DNA from: Corylus avellana
Lineage: Eukaryota; Streptophyta; Magnoliopsida; Fagales; Betulaceae
Length of the DNA: 64,000 nt
Direction: 5' to 3'
Assembly: GCF_901000735.1 (NCBI RefSeq)
Contig: NC_081550.1
Span: 7,380,329-7,444,328 of the forward strand
Below are positions 1-12,149 of the stretch, piece by piece. The notes beneath the pieces are model-generated. The model searched no databases and was not told the origin of the DNA. It saw only the letters and a list, made by a program, of their open reading frames with translations. The stretch's first letter is position 1. Each line of letters begins with the position of its first letter. Made by a program: the position numbers and the translations under genes.

Positions 1-2870
1 CCATCTAACTCCAACTCATCCAATGGATTCAGGATTCATTATTTTGATGACCCAACCAAAATTTCTGCATTAGGGAATTAATTTCAGAACATAACCCCTT
101 TGGAAGTTGGAAGACGCTCATGTTATATCTCGGCATTGCTTGGAGAACGGCTTTTACGAGGATCTCCTTTCCTGCTTGCGAGAGAAATTTCAATTTCCAA
201 TTCTGCAACATCTTCCATATTAGGTCTTTGATGCTTTTGAAGGCTTGTGTACGAGATTTTCCCACTAGGGCTAGAAGCCCTAAATACTTATCATACCTGA
301 TCTATGTCGCTAGTATCCCTAGCACCTCCAGTATTCTCAATTTAGTTTCAGATGAGGCATTCCGGCTAAAGAAAATAGATGTTTTTTCTTTATTCAATTT
401 TTGTCTCGAGGCAGTTTCATAAATATCCAAAATCCGGGTCATCCAATTCCAATGAATGACGATGCTTTGCAAAATAGCAAGTTGTCATCAGCAAAGAATG
501 AATGATTAATCCAAGGCCCCCTCCTAGATGTTGGCACCCTTGAAAGCACCCCATCTCGTGCAACTTTACTCATGAGAGAACTGAGAGCTTCTGCATAGAT
601 AAGAAATAAATATGGGGATATGGGATCTCCTTGTCTAGTCCCCCGTGTTGGGGTAATGCTCCCCATTGGGTTCCCATTCACCATAACTGCATAATTGGTT
701 GTTGTCACGCACATCATTATGAGTTGGATCCATCTATCGTCGAAGCCCATGTGTTGCATAACCGCCTTCAAAAACCCCCCCACTCCACCCAATCTATGCT
801 TTGCTCATATCAAGTTTTATTGCCATGAATCCTTCGTTCCCCCACATCCAAGAGTGCATGGTGTGCAAAGGCTCATATGCAGCCAAGATGTTATCCGTTA
901 TCAAGCGTCCCGAGATAAAGGCACTTTAATTTAAAGAAATTATCACTGGGAGGATCGTCTTCAGCCTATTAGCCAGAACCTTAAAGATAATCTTGTAAAA
1001 CACGTTACAAAGGCTAATAAGTCGAAATTCAGTTACATATATGGGATTTTTAATTTTAGGAATAAAAGCAATATTCATGGAATTAATCTCTCTATTCATA
1101 AAACCATTATTCAAATAGTGCAATACAGCTTGACTAACTTGGTCACCAATCGCAGCCCAATTTTTTTGATAAAAAGAGGCCGAAAACCCATCCGAGCCAG
1201 GTGCCTTAAGTGGGGCCATCTGGTTCAAGGCATCACACACTTCCTCCATAGTGAAAACTTGGAGCAGCTTGCGGTTCATCTCCACTGTCACCTTGGGTTC
1301 AAGAGCTTGAAGACATTCGGATGGATCGCCCCTTGCGTTAGTTGAGAATAGATTGTTGAAGTAATGGACAAAAGCAAGTCCAATATTCTCATCTCCTTCC
1401 CAAACCCGTCCATCCGCATATGCAATTGTGTGGATAAGGTTTGACTTTCGTTTTTGGTTCGCACAAGCGTGAAAGAATTTTGTGTTTCAATCACCCTCCT
1501 TTAACCAGTTTTCCTTCGCTCTCTGTTTCCAGTGAATATCTTCCTTCTCCAAAAGGACGTGAAGGTCCTTTTGAGCTTGTTCACCACGGTGTTGTCTGGG
1601 GCCTCGTTCTTCTCTTGAATTTCATGTAATTTTTGGGTCGTTTCTCGTATCAAAGAATCAGCTTGCCTACCAGATTTCGCCAGCCATTCTCACAGGCCGT
1701 ATTTGCACTTCTTCAATTTCTCTTGCACATTCTGCCACATACCTGTATGTGGCCTCTTTATCCTCCATATTTGTTTGATAACGTCTTGACACCCTTGTTC
1801 CTTCTCCTATTCAGCTTCATAACGGAAGCCCTTCTTGCATCCACGACCCACACTAATGCCTTAAAGAGAAATGTGAACTGGCAAGTGATCTGAGCTCGTC
1901 GCCACTCCGATGAGGATGTCAATAGCCGGATAGGCTACACTCCATTCCCGATTAGCCAACACTTTGTCTAACTTTTCCTGGGTAAAAGCCCTCGAGAAAC
2001 CAGTTCATGCAGCTCACAGTGTTCTAGCGTATGTTTAAAAGCCTCCATCAAATGCCTTGGCCGACCTACTCCCCCATATTTCTCAGAAAGATCCAATATT
2101 TCATTAAAATCCCTTGCACAAAGCCAAGGCATAGGTTCGAAAGTTTTTAGATGACGCAGTAAGCTCCACACTTCACCACGTTTGTGCGCTTCAGGATGAC
2201 CGTAGAACCCCGTGAATTTTCAAGGTGGATCTTTGGGGAAAGAGATAATCTTTGCATTAATATGTTGTCGACTATAGTTCTGTATCTCGACATCCATCTC
2301 ATTATTCTATAACAAGGCCAAACCACCACTCCTACCTACACATTCAACCATAAACAAGCTACTAAATCTCAACTTGTGTTTTATTCGTTCCATTTTATTG
2401 CTTCGAAGCTTGGCTTCTATGAGAAAAACCAAACCGAGTCTCTTATCATTCACCATCTAGCAAAGGTCCCGAACTATCCGAGGGTTCCCAAGCCCTCGGC
2501 AGTTTCAACTCATAATACTCATGTTGGTGGGTGGAGCTAGCACCCAACCTCCACCATCCCCGAACCAGATAATTCTTCCTCTGTCTCATCCCACAGGAAC
2601 AAAGAACTCCCTGCATGATGTTTTGGACTCCTCTTAAGCCTGTGGAAATCAGACGCCCCCTCCATATGTAGCCTCCTCTTGTTTTCTTTTGCCTCCAACT
2701 TCTGGAACTTGAGTATTAATCAGAGGAACCTCTTGTCGAACCCTAGCCCACCTTTTCCACATTTTTACCACCTCTACAGTTTTTCTTTTCCTCACCTTTG
2801 AACCGCTACCCCTATTCCTTGACCCCTCCTAGATACCTATGTTACCTTAAGTGCTCACTCTTTTTTTTTT
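1..2870 (-). mobile_element. Degenerate L1-type LINE, 3' end beyond left edge
   Basis: Read on the minus strand, the order is a short ORF1-like remnant (about 2860-2540), an AP endonuclease (about 2530-1960; a segment reading FNEILDLSEKYGG is typical of plant L1 endonucleases), then reverse transcriptase. RT blocks lie at 1291-926 (APGSDGF and NRLK motifs), 792-439 (GTRQGDPISPYLF and the catalytic block as FADD) and 265-29 (connection region, KFLSQAGKEILVKAV). Stops and frameshifts separate the blocks, so the element is dead. The 3' tail is outside the window. A poly-T run at 2861-2878 lies at the right border; it may be the tail of another short minus-strand insertion. Confidence 0.9.
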
Positions 2871-3370
2871 TTTTTTTTGAAAGACTGATATCATTTAGGA
2901 TAGAGAAACTTGCTCAGTAAGTACAGCTTGGGTAATACAAGATGGGAAATTCCCAAACCATATATGTGCGTGATTGAGAGAAAGAGCTCACTCTTAATGT
3001 GACGGTGAAAGTCACAATTGAATTCCAAATTCAATGGTGTGTTTATCCAAAATTCGATGATGATTTTCACTATCAAGAATGCATGTAACATTTTTCTTTG
3101 AAAAATGTATTAGTGGTGGGGCCACATATGAAAATATGTTTGGATAATCGATAGTTAAGAAGAGTTTTTATGACTTTATTCCTTTTTAAAATGCACGGCT
3201 TTAAAGGCCAAACTATAATTTAACCAAATACTTAGTCGAATTATTAAACTTTCAAACAATTCATTTTAAAAAATTATATTTTTTAAATAATACGTTAAAT
3301 CACAAACTCAATGAATATACATACCTATGTTGAAAAGCAAAACAGAAAGCTTGGAAAATGGAATATCCTT

Positions 3371-3404
3371 CTAGGGTTTGAGAATAATATTAACACTATA
3401 AATA
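3371..3404 (+). promoter_or_regulatory. Core promoter of the eEF1B gene: telo-box and TATA box
   Basis: A TAGGGTTT motif (the plant telo-box AAACCCTA in reverse) at 3372-3379 is followed by TATAAATA at 3397-3404, about 110 bp upstream of the start codon at 3516. Telo-boxes close to the transcription start are known in plant translation-machinery genes, including EF1A. The position fits; transcription start itself is inferred. Confidence 0.55.
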
Positions 3405-3515
3405 TCTTTCAAAGGGACAAGAACCCTTCTCTTTGGACTGAGAGTTGTTAAAGTTCCGCCTACACCCACGTTCGCTCTCGCTCTCATTCACTCATCTGAG
3501 ATCAAATCGAATCCA

Positions 3516-6500
3516 ATGGCCGTCACCTTCTCAGATCTCCACACCGAATCAGGCCTCAAATGCCTCGACGAGTTCCTCTCTGGCAAAGCATATATTTCCG
3601 GGTATTAATCTTTTTTTTTTTTCTTTTTTTAAATTTATATATCTGTGTTCATTTATTCTCCAATTTGAGACCGGTAAAACATTATTGTCAAATGTCAATG
3701 ATTTTGGTCGTGGGGTTTTCAGAGATAATCTGACAAGGGATGACATAAAGGTGTACGCCGCCGTTTGGGAGAAGCCCGGAGACTCCTTTCCGAATGCTAG
3801 CAAGTGGTACGACGCCGTTTCGACCCATCTCGCTACAAGGTTTGTTTCCTCTCTCTCATTTCTGGCTTTATTGTCTGTTGCTGTTTTACTTTGCTCTGTC
3901 ATTTGCTTTTAGAATGACGCATTGTTTTTGTTTTGGTTATTTGTTATTGGCAGCTTCCCTGGGAAAGCTGTTGGTGTGAGAGTGAGCGGCGGCAAAGGTG
4001 CTCCAGTTGATGCTGCTTCTGCTGAGGAAGTTAAGGTGTGCACTGGATTGCTTTTCTGGTTGCCTTTTATTCGTTCGTTTGGATGTTTTGTGATAAATAA
4101 ATTCTGTGTATATGTTTTTGAAGACTGCTCGCATGTTGCCATGATGGGTTGTTCTCTGATTATCTCACTAACAATGGGAGCAAATCTGAGATGCCCATGG
4201 TTGGATCTCTCTGTTTGGATTTATGTGTTTTATTCTTTTGAGTTTATCTTCATGGGTGGTGTTTTGCAGGCTGTCAAAAAGTAATGAATGCTTTTCTATG
4301 TGTGTGCGCGTGAGTTTGTGTCTTATTTCCCTTGAATAAGATTGAATACATACAAATGAGAATAAGTGGACCTCTTGGAATTTCATTCCGAATTAAAGAA
4401 TTCGGAATGAATCAAATCTCCCCAAGTAGGATTTGAATCTACGACTAGTAAGTTATAGGCCGACCGCATCACCACTGAGCTACGGAAGATTAGATCTCAT
4501 AGAGTTTAATTCCTGTTCTCAACTCAGCTCGAAGTTTCCTTTGTAATTCCGGGAACTTCTTCATAGTGGCTCCGTTCCATGCCTCATTTCATAGGGAACC
4601 TCAGCCCATGATCAATTTGAGCTCGAAGTTTCCTTTGTAATTCCGGGAACTAGGCTCCGTTCCATGCCTCATTTCACAGGGAACCTCAAAGTGGCTCTAT
4701 TTCATTATATTTCATCCATGTCCCAATTTCTTCATTTAATATCCCTTTGGCTTGCCTGAATTGTTAGCAATTTGGGCAAATAATGTGAGAGACTCTATAT
4801 GGACCCACCTACTTGGTTAGGTGGATAAATGTGATCTTGCACTGAGTGGAATGAGCCCTTTTAAAAAAAATAAAAATAAAAATAAATGTAAGAGCATTTG
4901 AGCTGGTTCTTTTGTCGTAGTTCTTTCTTTTTCCTTTTTTGTTTTCGTTACGATGGAATTTGTCACCCTACCCACCTTCGCAACTTGCTACCCTACTACT
5001 AGAAAAGGCAAATCGGAATATGAATGCTGTAATTGGATGGGAAAAGTGTGGCTGCAAGTAGTGTTGGTTGCTCCTGAATTTTGGTATGTCTGTGAAAGTG
5101 GAACAAGGTTTTAGAACTTTGTGCCATGGTTGAATGTGGAGTCCAAAACCCATTATTTTAATGGGAGCTGTGAACAAGGTTGTCTGTCCTTGACTTCGTA
5201 AATTTTCTACCTAGTTGTGCTGGCCAGGTTGTCTGAACAAAGGGTTGTATAAATTGTAAACTCATGGAGCTGTTTAAATTGAATCATATCATAATTCTCT
5301 CTCTTCAACAATGAAACTTTCCTGTTCATCTGTTTTAAATTGAATAGTTGCTTTTGACTAGATGAACTGAATTTTTGGTTCTGTGTTGAAAGTATATTTG
5401 AAAGTGTGTTTGATGTAGGACAGAACTTCTGATACCAAAATTAGTGTAGAACAAAAGATGTGATACCAAATCTGATGTAAGAGAATTTGGACAGAAACTT
5501 GTTTTAGGGTTTAGGACAAGCTATGGATAAGATTTTGGTGGGAAAATGCTAGAAAATATTAGGAATATTGTTTTTTTTTTTTTTTTTTTTTTTTTGGATA
5601 TAATAGAATGGTAGGATTTTAAGATTAAATAAAGAAGAAAACTTGGATCGTGTTTTGTAAACATGTTTGGAAAGTATTTCCTTATTCAAACACTAAAACA
5701 CACTTTTCAAAAAATAGTTATCAAACAAAACATTTTTTTTTAAAAGATAACATAGAGAGGTAGCCACGCGGTCACCCACAACAGGACAAAGGTAGTTTCA
5801 TGGTTACTCCCAATGGGGAGGGGTGGCCATGTAGGCACCACCTTTAACACCCCAGTCTTACATTGGGAAGATAAGGAGTAACCCACATAGAGTGGGATAA
5901 TTTTTAGAGATAGTAATGAGTGTTAAGTCTCATATTGCTTAGTTTTAGTTACTAGATGAAAATAGACTTTATAAAGAATTCTAGGGAACCTTCAAATTGG
6001 CTAGTCCCTTTGGGGTAATAGCGCAAATGTGGCTAGCATTTTTCTATAGGTTGTTACAAATGGTATTAGAGCCAAGTTGTATTGCGCCGTGTAGTATTGT
6101 CAACATCGCATGACGTGGCCTTGACGAGGACGTTAGGGGTAAATGGGAGAGTTTATAATACCCCAATCCCATATTGGGAAGAGATTAGTAGCCCACATAG
6201 AGTTGGTAATTTATAAGAGTTGTTCATGTGTGCTAAGTCCTATGACTGCTCCTGATCTTTTACTTTCTTTTGTTTCTAAATTTTTTTTATGTTTTGAAAA
6301 CCTGTTTCAGAAAATCAAATCTAATATTGGTTTGGAATTCAAAATAAGATTGCTAGAAACTAAAAAGAAAATTGAAAGAAGGAAAAAAAAAAGTCAACCC
6401 TAGGCATCACACTTAGTTTTTCTAAGCATCTAACTTAGGATTTCCCTGGCATCACACGTCGAAGAAGGGTTGCATCACACAATCCTCGTCGCTGAAAGTT

Positions 6501-7767
6501 TCATAGCCGTCTTCTTTATTCAACCATCATAAGAAAATAAGCCTTTTTACATTTATATGTATAGGTATCCAATACCTAATACTAATGGACTTTAGATTCC
6601 TTGGGCTTAGACTGCTAAAACCCACACCAAATAACTAGCAAAACCCATAAATAACCCAATAACATAATAACCCAAAATAAGACTTAATGGATTAAAAGTA
6701 CAAATGATGCCAATAAATAAAATTATAAAATACCCTTCACTCTTAAATTTAGTTTTTACTAAACTTAAACAAAATTGACTTCTTGTTCCCTGCATCAGTG
6801 TAGGAAAAAATACTTCTGGTTTTGATGATTGTGTAAGCGTGTTTTTATGCATTATGTTCATGTGTTGTTGCATGTCTGTGGTTGTGTTTTCCAATCCACC
6901 TATATCATCTGTTTCCATGAGAGTGACTCACCGGTTTTGCTGTTCCAGGTGATGTTGAAAGCAGTAGCGTGTCTATTGTTGAGTTTTGTACTTATCCTAA
7001 AAACATTTCTGTCATCTTCAATCCGAGCACTCCTCATCTTCATATGAAATTTTCAGGATGCTCCTGCTGGAGATGATGATGATGATCTTGACCTCTTTGG
7101 TGATGAGACAGAGGATGATAAGAAAGCAGCAGAGGAGAGGGAGGCAGCTAAGAAGGCATCCTCCAAAAAGAAAGAGAGTAAGATCTATTTATAAGTTGTA
7201 CAATTTACCTGAAGTGCTTGTCAAAAATAGATGATAAATAAAGCTGCTTTATGTTCTGCCATACAACTAACATGTTAAGCCTCATCTTTTGGCTGGAATC
7301 CTGAAATGATCAATCATAAGTGGGCCTGTTGCCTGGAGTATTGTTTATGCCTGTGTTTTAACCTTTTAACATTTAATCATTATAGGTGGGAAATCTTCTG
7401 TCCTTTTGGATGTGAAGCCATGGGATGATGAGACTGACATGAAGAAGCTGGAAGAGGCTGTACGGAGTATTGAGATGCCTGGTCTCATTTGGGGAGCATG
7501 TAAGTTTTAGTTTTTTTTATCAACAATTTAAACTTTTGTTGCTTCTTCATGATGCTTAACAATGCCCTAAAACCTGAAATGCTATTTTGTTGGATTTGTA
7601 TAGCAAAATTGGCTCCGGTCGGTTATGGGATAAAGAAGCTGCAGATCATGCTTTCAATCGTGGATGACCTTGTATCCGTGGATTCCCTAATTGAGGAGCG
7701 TCTGACGGTCGAACCCTGCAATGAATATATCCAAAGCTGTGACATTGTTGCCTTTAACAAAATCTAA
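3516..7767 (+). CDS. Translation elongation factor eEF1B guanine-exchange subunit (beta class)
   Basis: The product reloads eEF1A with GTP during cytosolic translation elongation. Six coding exons: 3516-3601, 3723-3839, 3954-4035, 7057-7177, 7386-7499, 7604-7767. All junctions are GT-AG and the total of 684 nt gives 227 aa, normal for plant eEF1B beta subunits. The N-terminal GST-C-like region starts [15 protein letters not shown]. Exon 4 encodes the acidic linker ([28 protein letters not shown], described here in part). Exons 5-6 encode the catalytic exchange domain ([16 protein letters not shown], then [19 protein letters not shown]) and the invariant C-terminus [14 protein letters not shown]. 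Intron 3 is 3.0 kb, swollen by plastid DNA and a TRIM element; the other introns are 100-210 bp. The start sits in a good context (ccaATGGC). The alternative frame opening at 3445 reads into intron 1 and is not the protein. Confidence 0.95.
4335..4760. other. Nuclear plastid DNA insertion (NUPT) from the trnN region of the inverted repeat
   Basis: This part of eEF1B intron 3 contains a trnN-GUU-like tRNA (minus strand, 4419-4489). Beside it is an 11-bp perfect hairpin (4384-4394 / 4399-4409, loop AAAG). It is followed by sequence I recognise as the plastid trnN-side spacer (GAGCTCGAAGTTTCCTTTG, GGCTCCGTTCCATGCC, then CTATTTCATTATATTTCATCC). The spacer contains an internal direct duplication: 4526-4603 and 4620-4688 repeat the same 70-odd bases. 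Outer limits are approximate. Recognition of the plastid source is from memory; the tRNA match is the strongest part. Confidence 0.8.
4419..4489 (-). pseudogene. Decayed plastid-derived trnN-GUU
   Basis: The reverse complement keeps the plastid trnN layout: GTAGCTCAGTGG D-arm, GCGGTCGGC anticodon 5' stem, TCGTAGATTCAAATCCTAC T-arm and a TTGGGGA acceptor end. The anticodon stem 3' side has decayed and the anticodon position now reads TAT instead of GTT. The acceptor 5' end also has mismatches. It is 71 nt against 72 in the functional gene. It should not be counted as a working tRNA. Confidence 0.8.
5844..6250 (+). mobile_element. TRIM-like miniature LTR element in eEF1B intron 3
   Basis: A left LTR of about 215 bp (about 5844-6058, opening TTAACACCCCAGTC and ending TTGTTACA) is followed at 6061 by TGGTATTAGAGCC, one base from the tRNA-iMet primer-site consensus. 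After about 80 bp of internal sequence and a purine tract (AAATGGGAGAG), the LTR start recurs at about 6155 (ATACCCCAATCCCATATTGG). That second copy breaks off near 6245. No coding capacity is present. The internal core matches that of the TRIM array at 61036-61900. Confidence 0.7.
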
Positions 7768-9864
7768 GAACCATCTTACTGGGCTGCAGGGTTGCTATCT
7801 TCATTCGGCTATTTTTTGTTTTAACATCATTAGTTGTCATTTCCTACTACTGTTTTTGTTTGGTCTTGTGCTTTTATTGTGGTTCTCTTTCTAGAATTGT
7901 GAGAGATGAAAAAAATGAACATTTGAATCTTAGTAGAAGCCTTTGTCGGCATATATGGGATTGAGTAGCCTCTATATATTTTCTTCAACTCCCCCCACCC
8001 CACAAAAAAAAAAAAAAAACATTTATTCTCTACCCCTCCTTTTTTTTTTTCTCCAACCCAACATTTTTTCCATTGTTACTAACTTTGTTCCATTGTCAAA
8101 GCTTTGGAAATTTGAAATTTTATTTTTAAATAGAGTAAATTAGATATTAAAAAAAGAAAGCATTTAATGTTGGGACATTATCTACGGAAAATATGAGAAT
8201 TGATCATCCCCATTTTATTCGAATCAGAGAATATTTAGTTAACTATAGCAGATAAGTATTTTTGTTTTTGTCGCAATAAGTGAAAAGACAAAAATATTTA
8301 TTTATTATAATTAACTGAATTTTTTTTTTTTTATTTAAATTGGACATTTGGAGAGGATCATGTTCCAAAATATGATTATTTTCTCTCAATCTCACAAGAC
8401 TTTCACAATGAATCCATGCTGCTGCTGACTTGGTATTTGAACATGATTTCCATTGTGTGCTACAAAAAAAAAAAAAAAATTCAACTTGAATAACATTTGT
8501 TTATGAGCTTAGCAAACCTAGTGATTTTTTAGGATGGGGTTGTACGGCAATGCTGACTTGGTGATTACGTGAGTATTACATATGTAGAAGATGTCAGCAT
8601 TGTTGTACAATCTGGAAGATGCTTATTGAAGAAGAGCATGTACGTGGCATTACATATGTAATCAAGCCGAGTAAACTAGGTACATATGCGGTTAGGGTTG
8701 CAATCAATTTGACTCGACTTGATTACAACCTTAATTGCATATGTACGAGAAATGCACATGTAGCAAGTTTCGAGAAAAAAAAGAGGGGAGAAACTTTCAC
8801 CTTTATGTCACGTCAAAACACTTTAATTAAAGCAATTTGATTCAGAAAATTTTGATGACATGGCAACATATACATCAATTTTGATATGTGGCTTAAAGAT
8901 CTGGTGAAGTTCTAGAAAATACCCAAAAATTAAAAAAAAAAAAAAATTAAAAAATCAAGACTCTATCAACGAAAGCAATGGTTAAGCAAATAACAAAGAA
9001 GGTACCAAAACAGTCCATTGCTTGCGTTTACCCACGCGTTTATAATTGGTCATAGGTTTTGTTTTGTTTTTTTTTTAAGAAGCACTTAATATAATTGGTC
9101 AATTGGAATCTATTTCATTGTTTATGGCTTTATGCTTTGAATTTGTAATTCATCACAAAAATGACTAAACTTTTCTTCTTCTTTTTTTTTTCACAAAAAT
9201 GACTATAAACAAAATTATTTTTATTTTTTAAGAAAAAAGGAAAATTTTCCCCACACTACTTTTTTGTTAAATTTATTAAGGGTATTTTTGTCATTTGAGG
9301 ACATTTGACAATTTTTTATAGTTTTGAAGAATATTGTCTCAATTAAAATTTTGTAAATATTATTAATTAATTGAGTGGTTGTTTGAAATGTTAGTTGAAA
9401 GAATAATATGTATCGTGTAAAACCAAAAAAAAAAAAAAAACAAAAAAAAACCTGTCACTATTACAATCATTTTAATTATACAAATTTATTAAATAACGAT
9501 AATCTTAGAAAAATTCCAGTGGCGGTCGTTGCCGTTGCTGACACCGTCTTGAATACTAGACGCGGAAGTGGTCCTTGGAAGAGATGAAAATGAAATGGCG
9601 CGTAATTAGAAATGTCTGATTATGTGAGTATGTTCTCCCTCCAAAGAATTTTATTTGCTGCATAAATATTTTATTTGAAGGCAAAAGAAGAAGATTGCCC
9701 TCACCAAACAACAAACGAAATGGAAAACCAGAATCTAGTACTTTATTATAATTCCTAGGACTTATAAAGTGGGAAATGTTTACATATTTTACAGGTCCTT
9801 ATTTTTTGAGGTGGCAATAATATATCAATGACAATTTTTACTTTGTACTTGAGAATAAGTTAAG

Positions 9865-10030
9865 GAGTGATGATTCACATCACGCCGTTAATGCACGCCT
9901 GGCTAATATTTTTTTATTATAATTAAAATATTAAAATATTATATTTTAATATTTTAATATTTTAAAATATTATTTTAGCCGGGTGTGCATGAACAGTCAT
10001 GCACGCCTGGCGTGATGTTTATCATCACTC
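9865..10030. mobile_element. 166-bp MITE with about 22-bp terminal inverted repeats
   Basis: The left end GAGTGATGATTCACATCACG and the right end, read in reverse as GAGTGATGATAAACATCACG, match at 18 of 20 bases. A second inner inverted pair (ATGCACGCCTGGC / GCCGGGTGTGCAT) flanks an AT palindrome at about 9910-9975. TAAG flanks both ends (9861-9864 and 10031-10034), a possible short target-site duplication. Confidence 0.75.
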
Positions 10031-10039
10031 TAAGTTAAA

Positions 10040-10760
10040 AGTCTGTTTGAGATTACGTTTAATAAATAGAGCTTTTAAGTTAAAAAAAATATATTTTTAA
10101 GTCAAAAGCTTGCTAAAAATGCGTTTTGGCCATTAAGTAAGTGCCTATTTGGGATTGCGTTTAAATAGTCTAAAAGTACTTTTAACACTCAAAAAATTTA
10201 TTTGAAGAAAAAAATACTCGTTAGGTTAAAAAAATTAAAAGCGCTTTTAACGATCCAAAAAGCCTAATGTCCTGTTTGGGATTGCGTTTGAGAGGCCTAA
10301 AAGTGCTTTTAACACTCAAAAAGTTCTTTTAAAGAAAAAAGTATTCATTTGGTAAAACAATTATAAGCGCTTTTAAGGGTCCAAAAAACTTAAAAAATGG
10401 TCAAAATGCACTTTTGACAAAAGCTTAAAAATGAAGCTTTTGCCAAAAAGTGCTTTTTGATTTAAAAGCTCTATTTCTCAAACGCAATCTCAAATATGCT
10501 ATAAAAATTGCCAAAACGTATTTTTGGTAAAAGCAAAAAAATAAAGCTTTTGCCCAAAAACTCTTTTTGACTTAAAAGCTCTATTTTTCAAACGCATTTC
10601 CAAACAGACTCTAAAAAAGTTTTTTTTTTTTTAAAAAAAAAAAAAAACATTTTTGAAATTTTTTACCAAACATAATAGCTTTTGTTTGCCACGATTTTTT
10701 AAGTGTTAAAAGTATTTTTTAAGCTCTTTAACGCAGACTCAAACATGCCTTAAAAGCTCT
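10040..10760. mobile_element. Cluster of MITEs with TTTGGGATTGCGTTTGA-type ends
   Basis: A near-complete copy runs about 10270-10500, with TGTTTGGGATTGCGTTTGAG at the left and TCAAACGCAATCTCAAATATGC at the right as its inverted partner. Inner arms carry AAGTGCTTTTAACACTCAAA and AAAAGCTCTATTTCTCAAACG. Partial copies abut it on both sides (10140-10265 and 10501-10760), suggesting nested or tandem insertion. The same family occurs at 30703-30936. Confidence 0.7.
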
Positions 10761-11275
10761 TTAACAAAAAAAGATTTGTGATGTCTAGTAATTCGTATAC
10801 ATTTTGAAGTATTGGCAATATATAAATATTCAAAATCAAATAAAGAACATTTTAAGATAATTATATTTTTATGTTTTATCTTCTATTATCACGTTATTCA
10901 AATCAGTGCATATAAATTAAAAGGGAGTGATTATTATTATTATTATTATTTTGTTATAAAAATAGAGGTTAATAATCTTAAGATATAGGCGAAAGAACCC
11001 GATAGAAGTTTCAACCTAATCCATTTAATTAAATAGATCAAACCCTTAAGTTTTAACCCAATAATTTAATACTGGGTTCGTGTCTAGTCAACATATTATG
11101 TCAAAATTGTCAGCTTTAAATGTTGCGTGTTGAATCAGATCGTATTGAAGCGTGTTCTACTTACGGATCCACTTGGTGTTCCCATGAATTTATTATATGA
11201 TGGTTGCCTTAGCACAATAATGAGAGAAGCCTAACATTCTAACGTCCCCATGGTGTTAATCAAGGTCAACTGAAA

Positions 11276-11276
<1 letters not shown>

Positions 11277-11312
<36 letters not shown>
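11277..11312. repeat. (TAA)n microsatellite
   Basis: An uninterrupted AAT/TAA trinucleotide run of about twelve units. Confidence 0.95.
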
Positions 11313-12112
11313 GTTGAGCAAGAAGTTTCAACTTGATTTATATAAGACTTCCATTTCAACTCAAAAAAAAAAAAAAAAAAAAAAAAATTAGGTGAGCAAC
11401 GGATTTTGAGAAAATAAATGAGGAGAAATTGATTGATGTGATATAAAATATAAAAAAATTTAATTTATTTTTTTAGGGAAAGTAAATAAAGTTGATTGAT
11501 AATGGTGTAGAAAATATAAGAAATCTTTACAGAACACACATAAAATAAAGAAACCTATAGGGTAAAATTCAAAATTCACTTGAGAAATAGGTTTAGTTAG
11601 TTAATCGACCAAAAAAAAAAAAAAATTTATAACACCTACCAAACCGAACCAATGTCGAAATAGTATTTTTGTTCCGCCTATTAACTGTCGGAAGTTAATT
11701 GTTGGTTTAATGGTGGTTGGTAAGTTGTTGGTAAGCGATAAACGGTTAATCTGTCTACCCCTAATATATGTTGTATTTTTTTTAATGGTCTAAATTTTTT
11801 TATTTTAAAGTTTTTCTTGGGAAAGAGTAAGAATAAAATTAACTTTGAATCGTTAAACAAATTGCAACACGTATTTTTCTTAACAACACTTTTTTTTTTT
11901 TTTTTCTTATTCAAAACGGGAGAGGGGAAACTTTACAACACCCAAGCTAAATCAAAAAGAGAGGGAAAAAAATAAATAAATTAAGATGTTTACTTTATTA
12001 ATTTATTTTTCTTTTAGAAGTGTGACGCATTCCATTTTTTTTTTTTTTTTGTTGTTGTAAATTTACTATTGAATCTACGGCCCATATGTGTGTTCACCGA
12101 ACAAGAGACAAA

Positions 12113-12144
<32 letters not shown>
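12113..12144. repeat. (AT)n microsatellite
   Basis: About sixteen uninterrupted AT units. Confidence 0.95.

Positions 12145-12149
<5 letters not shown>

Noticed and set aside
3445..3912. 155-residue open frame over the start of the eEF1B gene
   Set aside because: It is in a different frame from exon 1, then reads through intron 1 and into exon 2 by chance.
4419..4489. Functional nuclear tRNA gene
   Set aside because: The anticodon stem is broken and the body is plastid trnN-like, so it is a decayed transfer from the plastid.
9910..9975. AT palindrome as a replication origin or matrix attachment site
   Set aside because: It lies exactly in the middle of an inverted-repeat MITE, which explains the symmetry.
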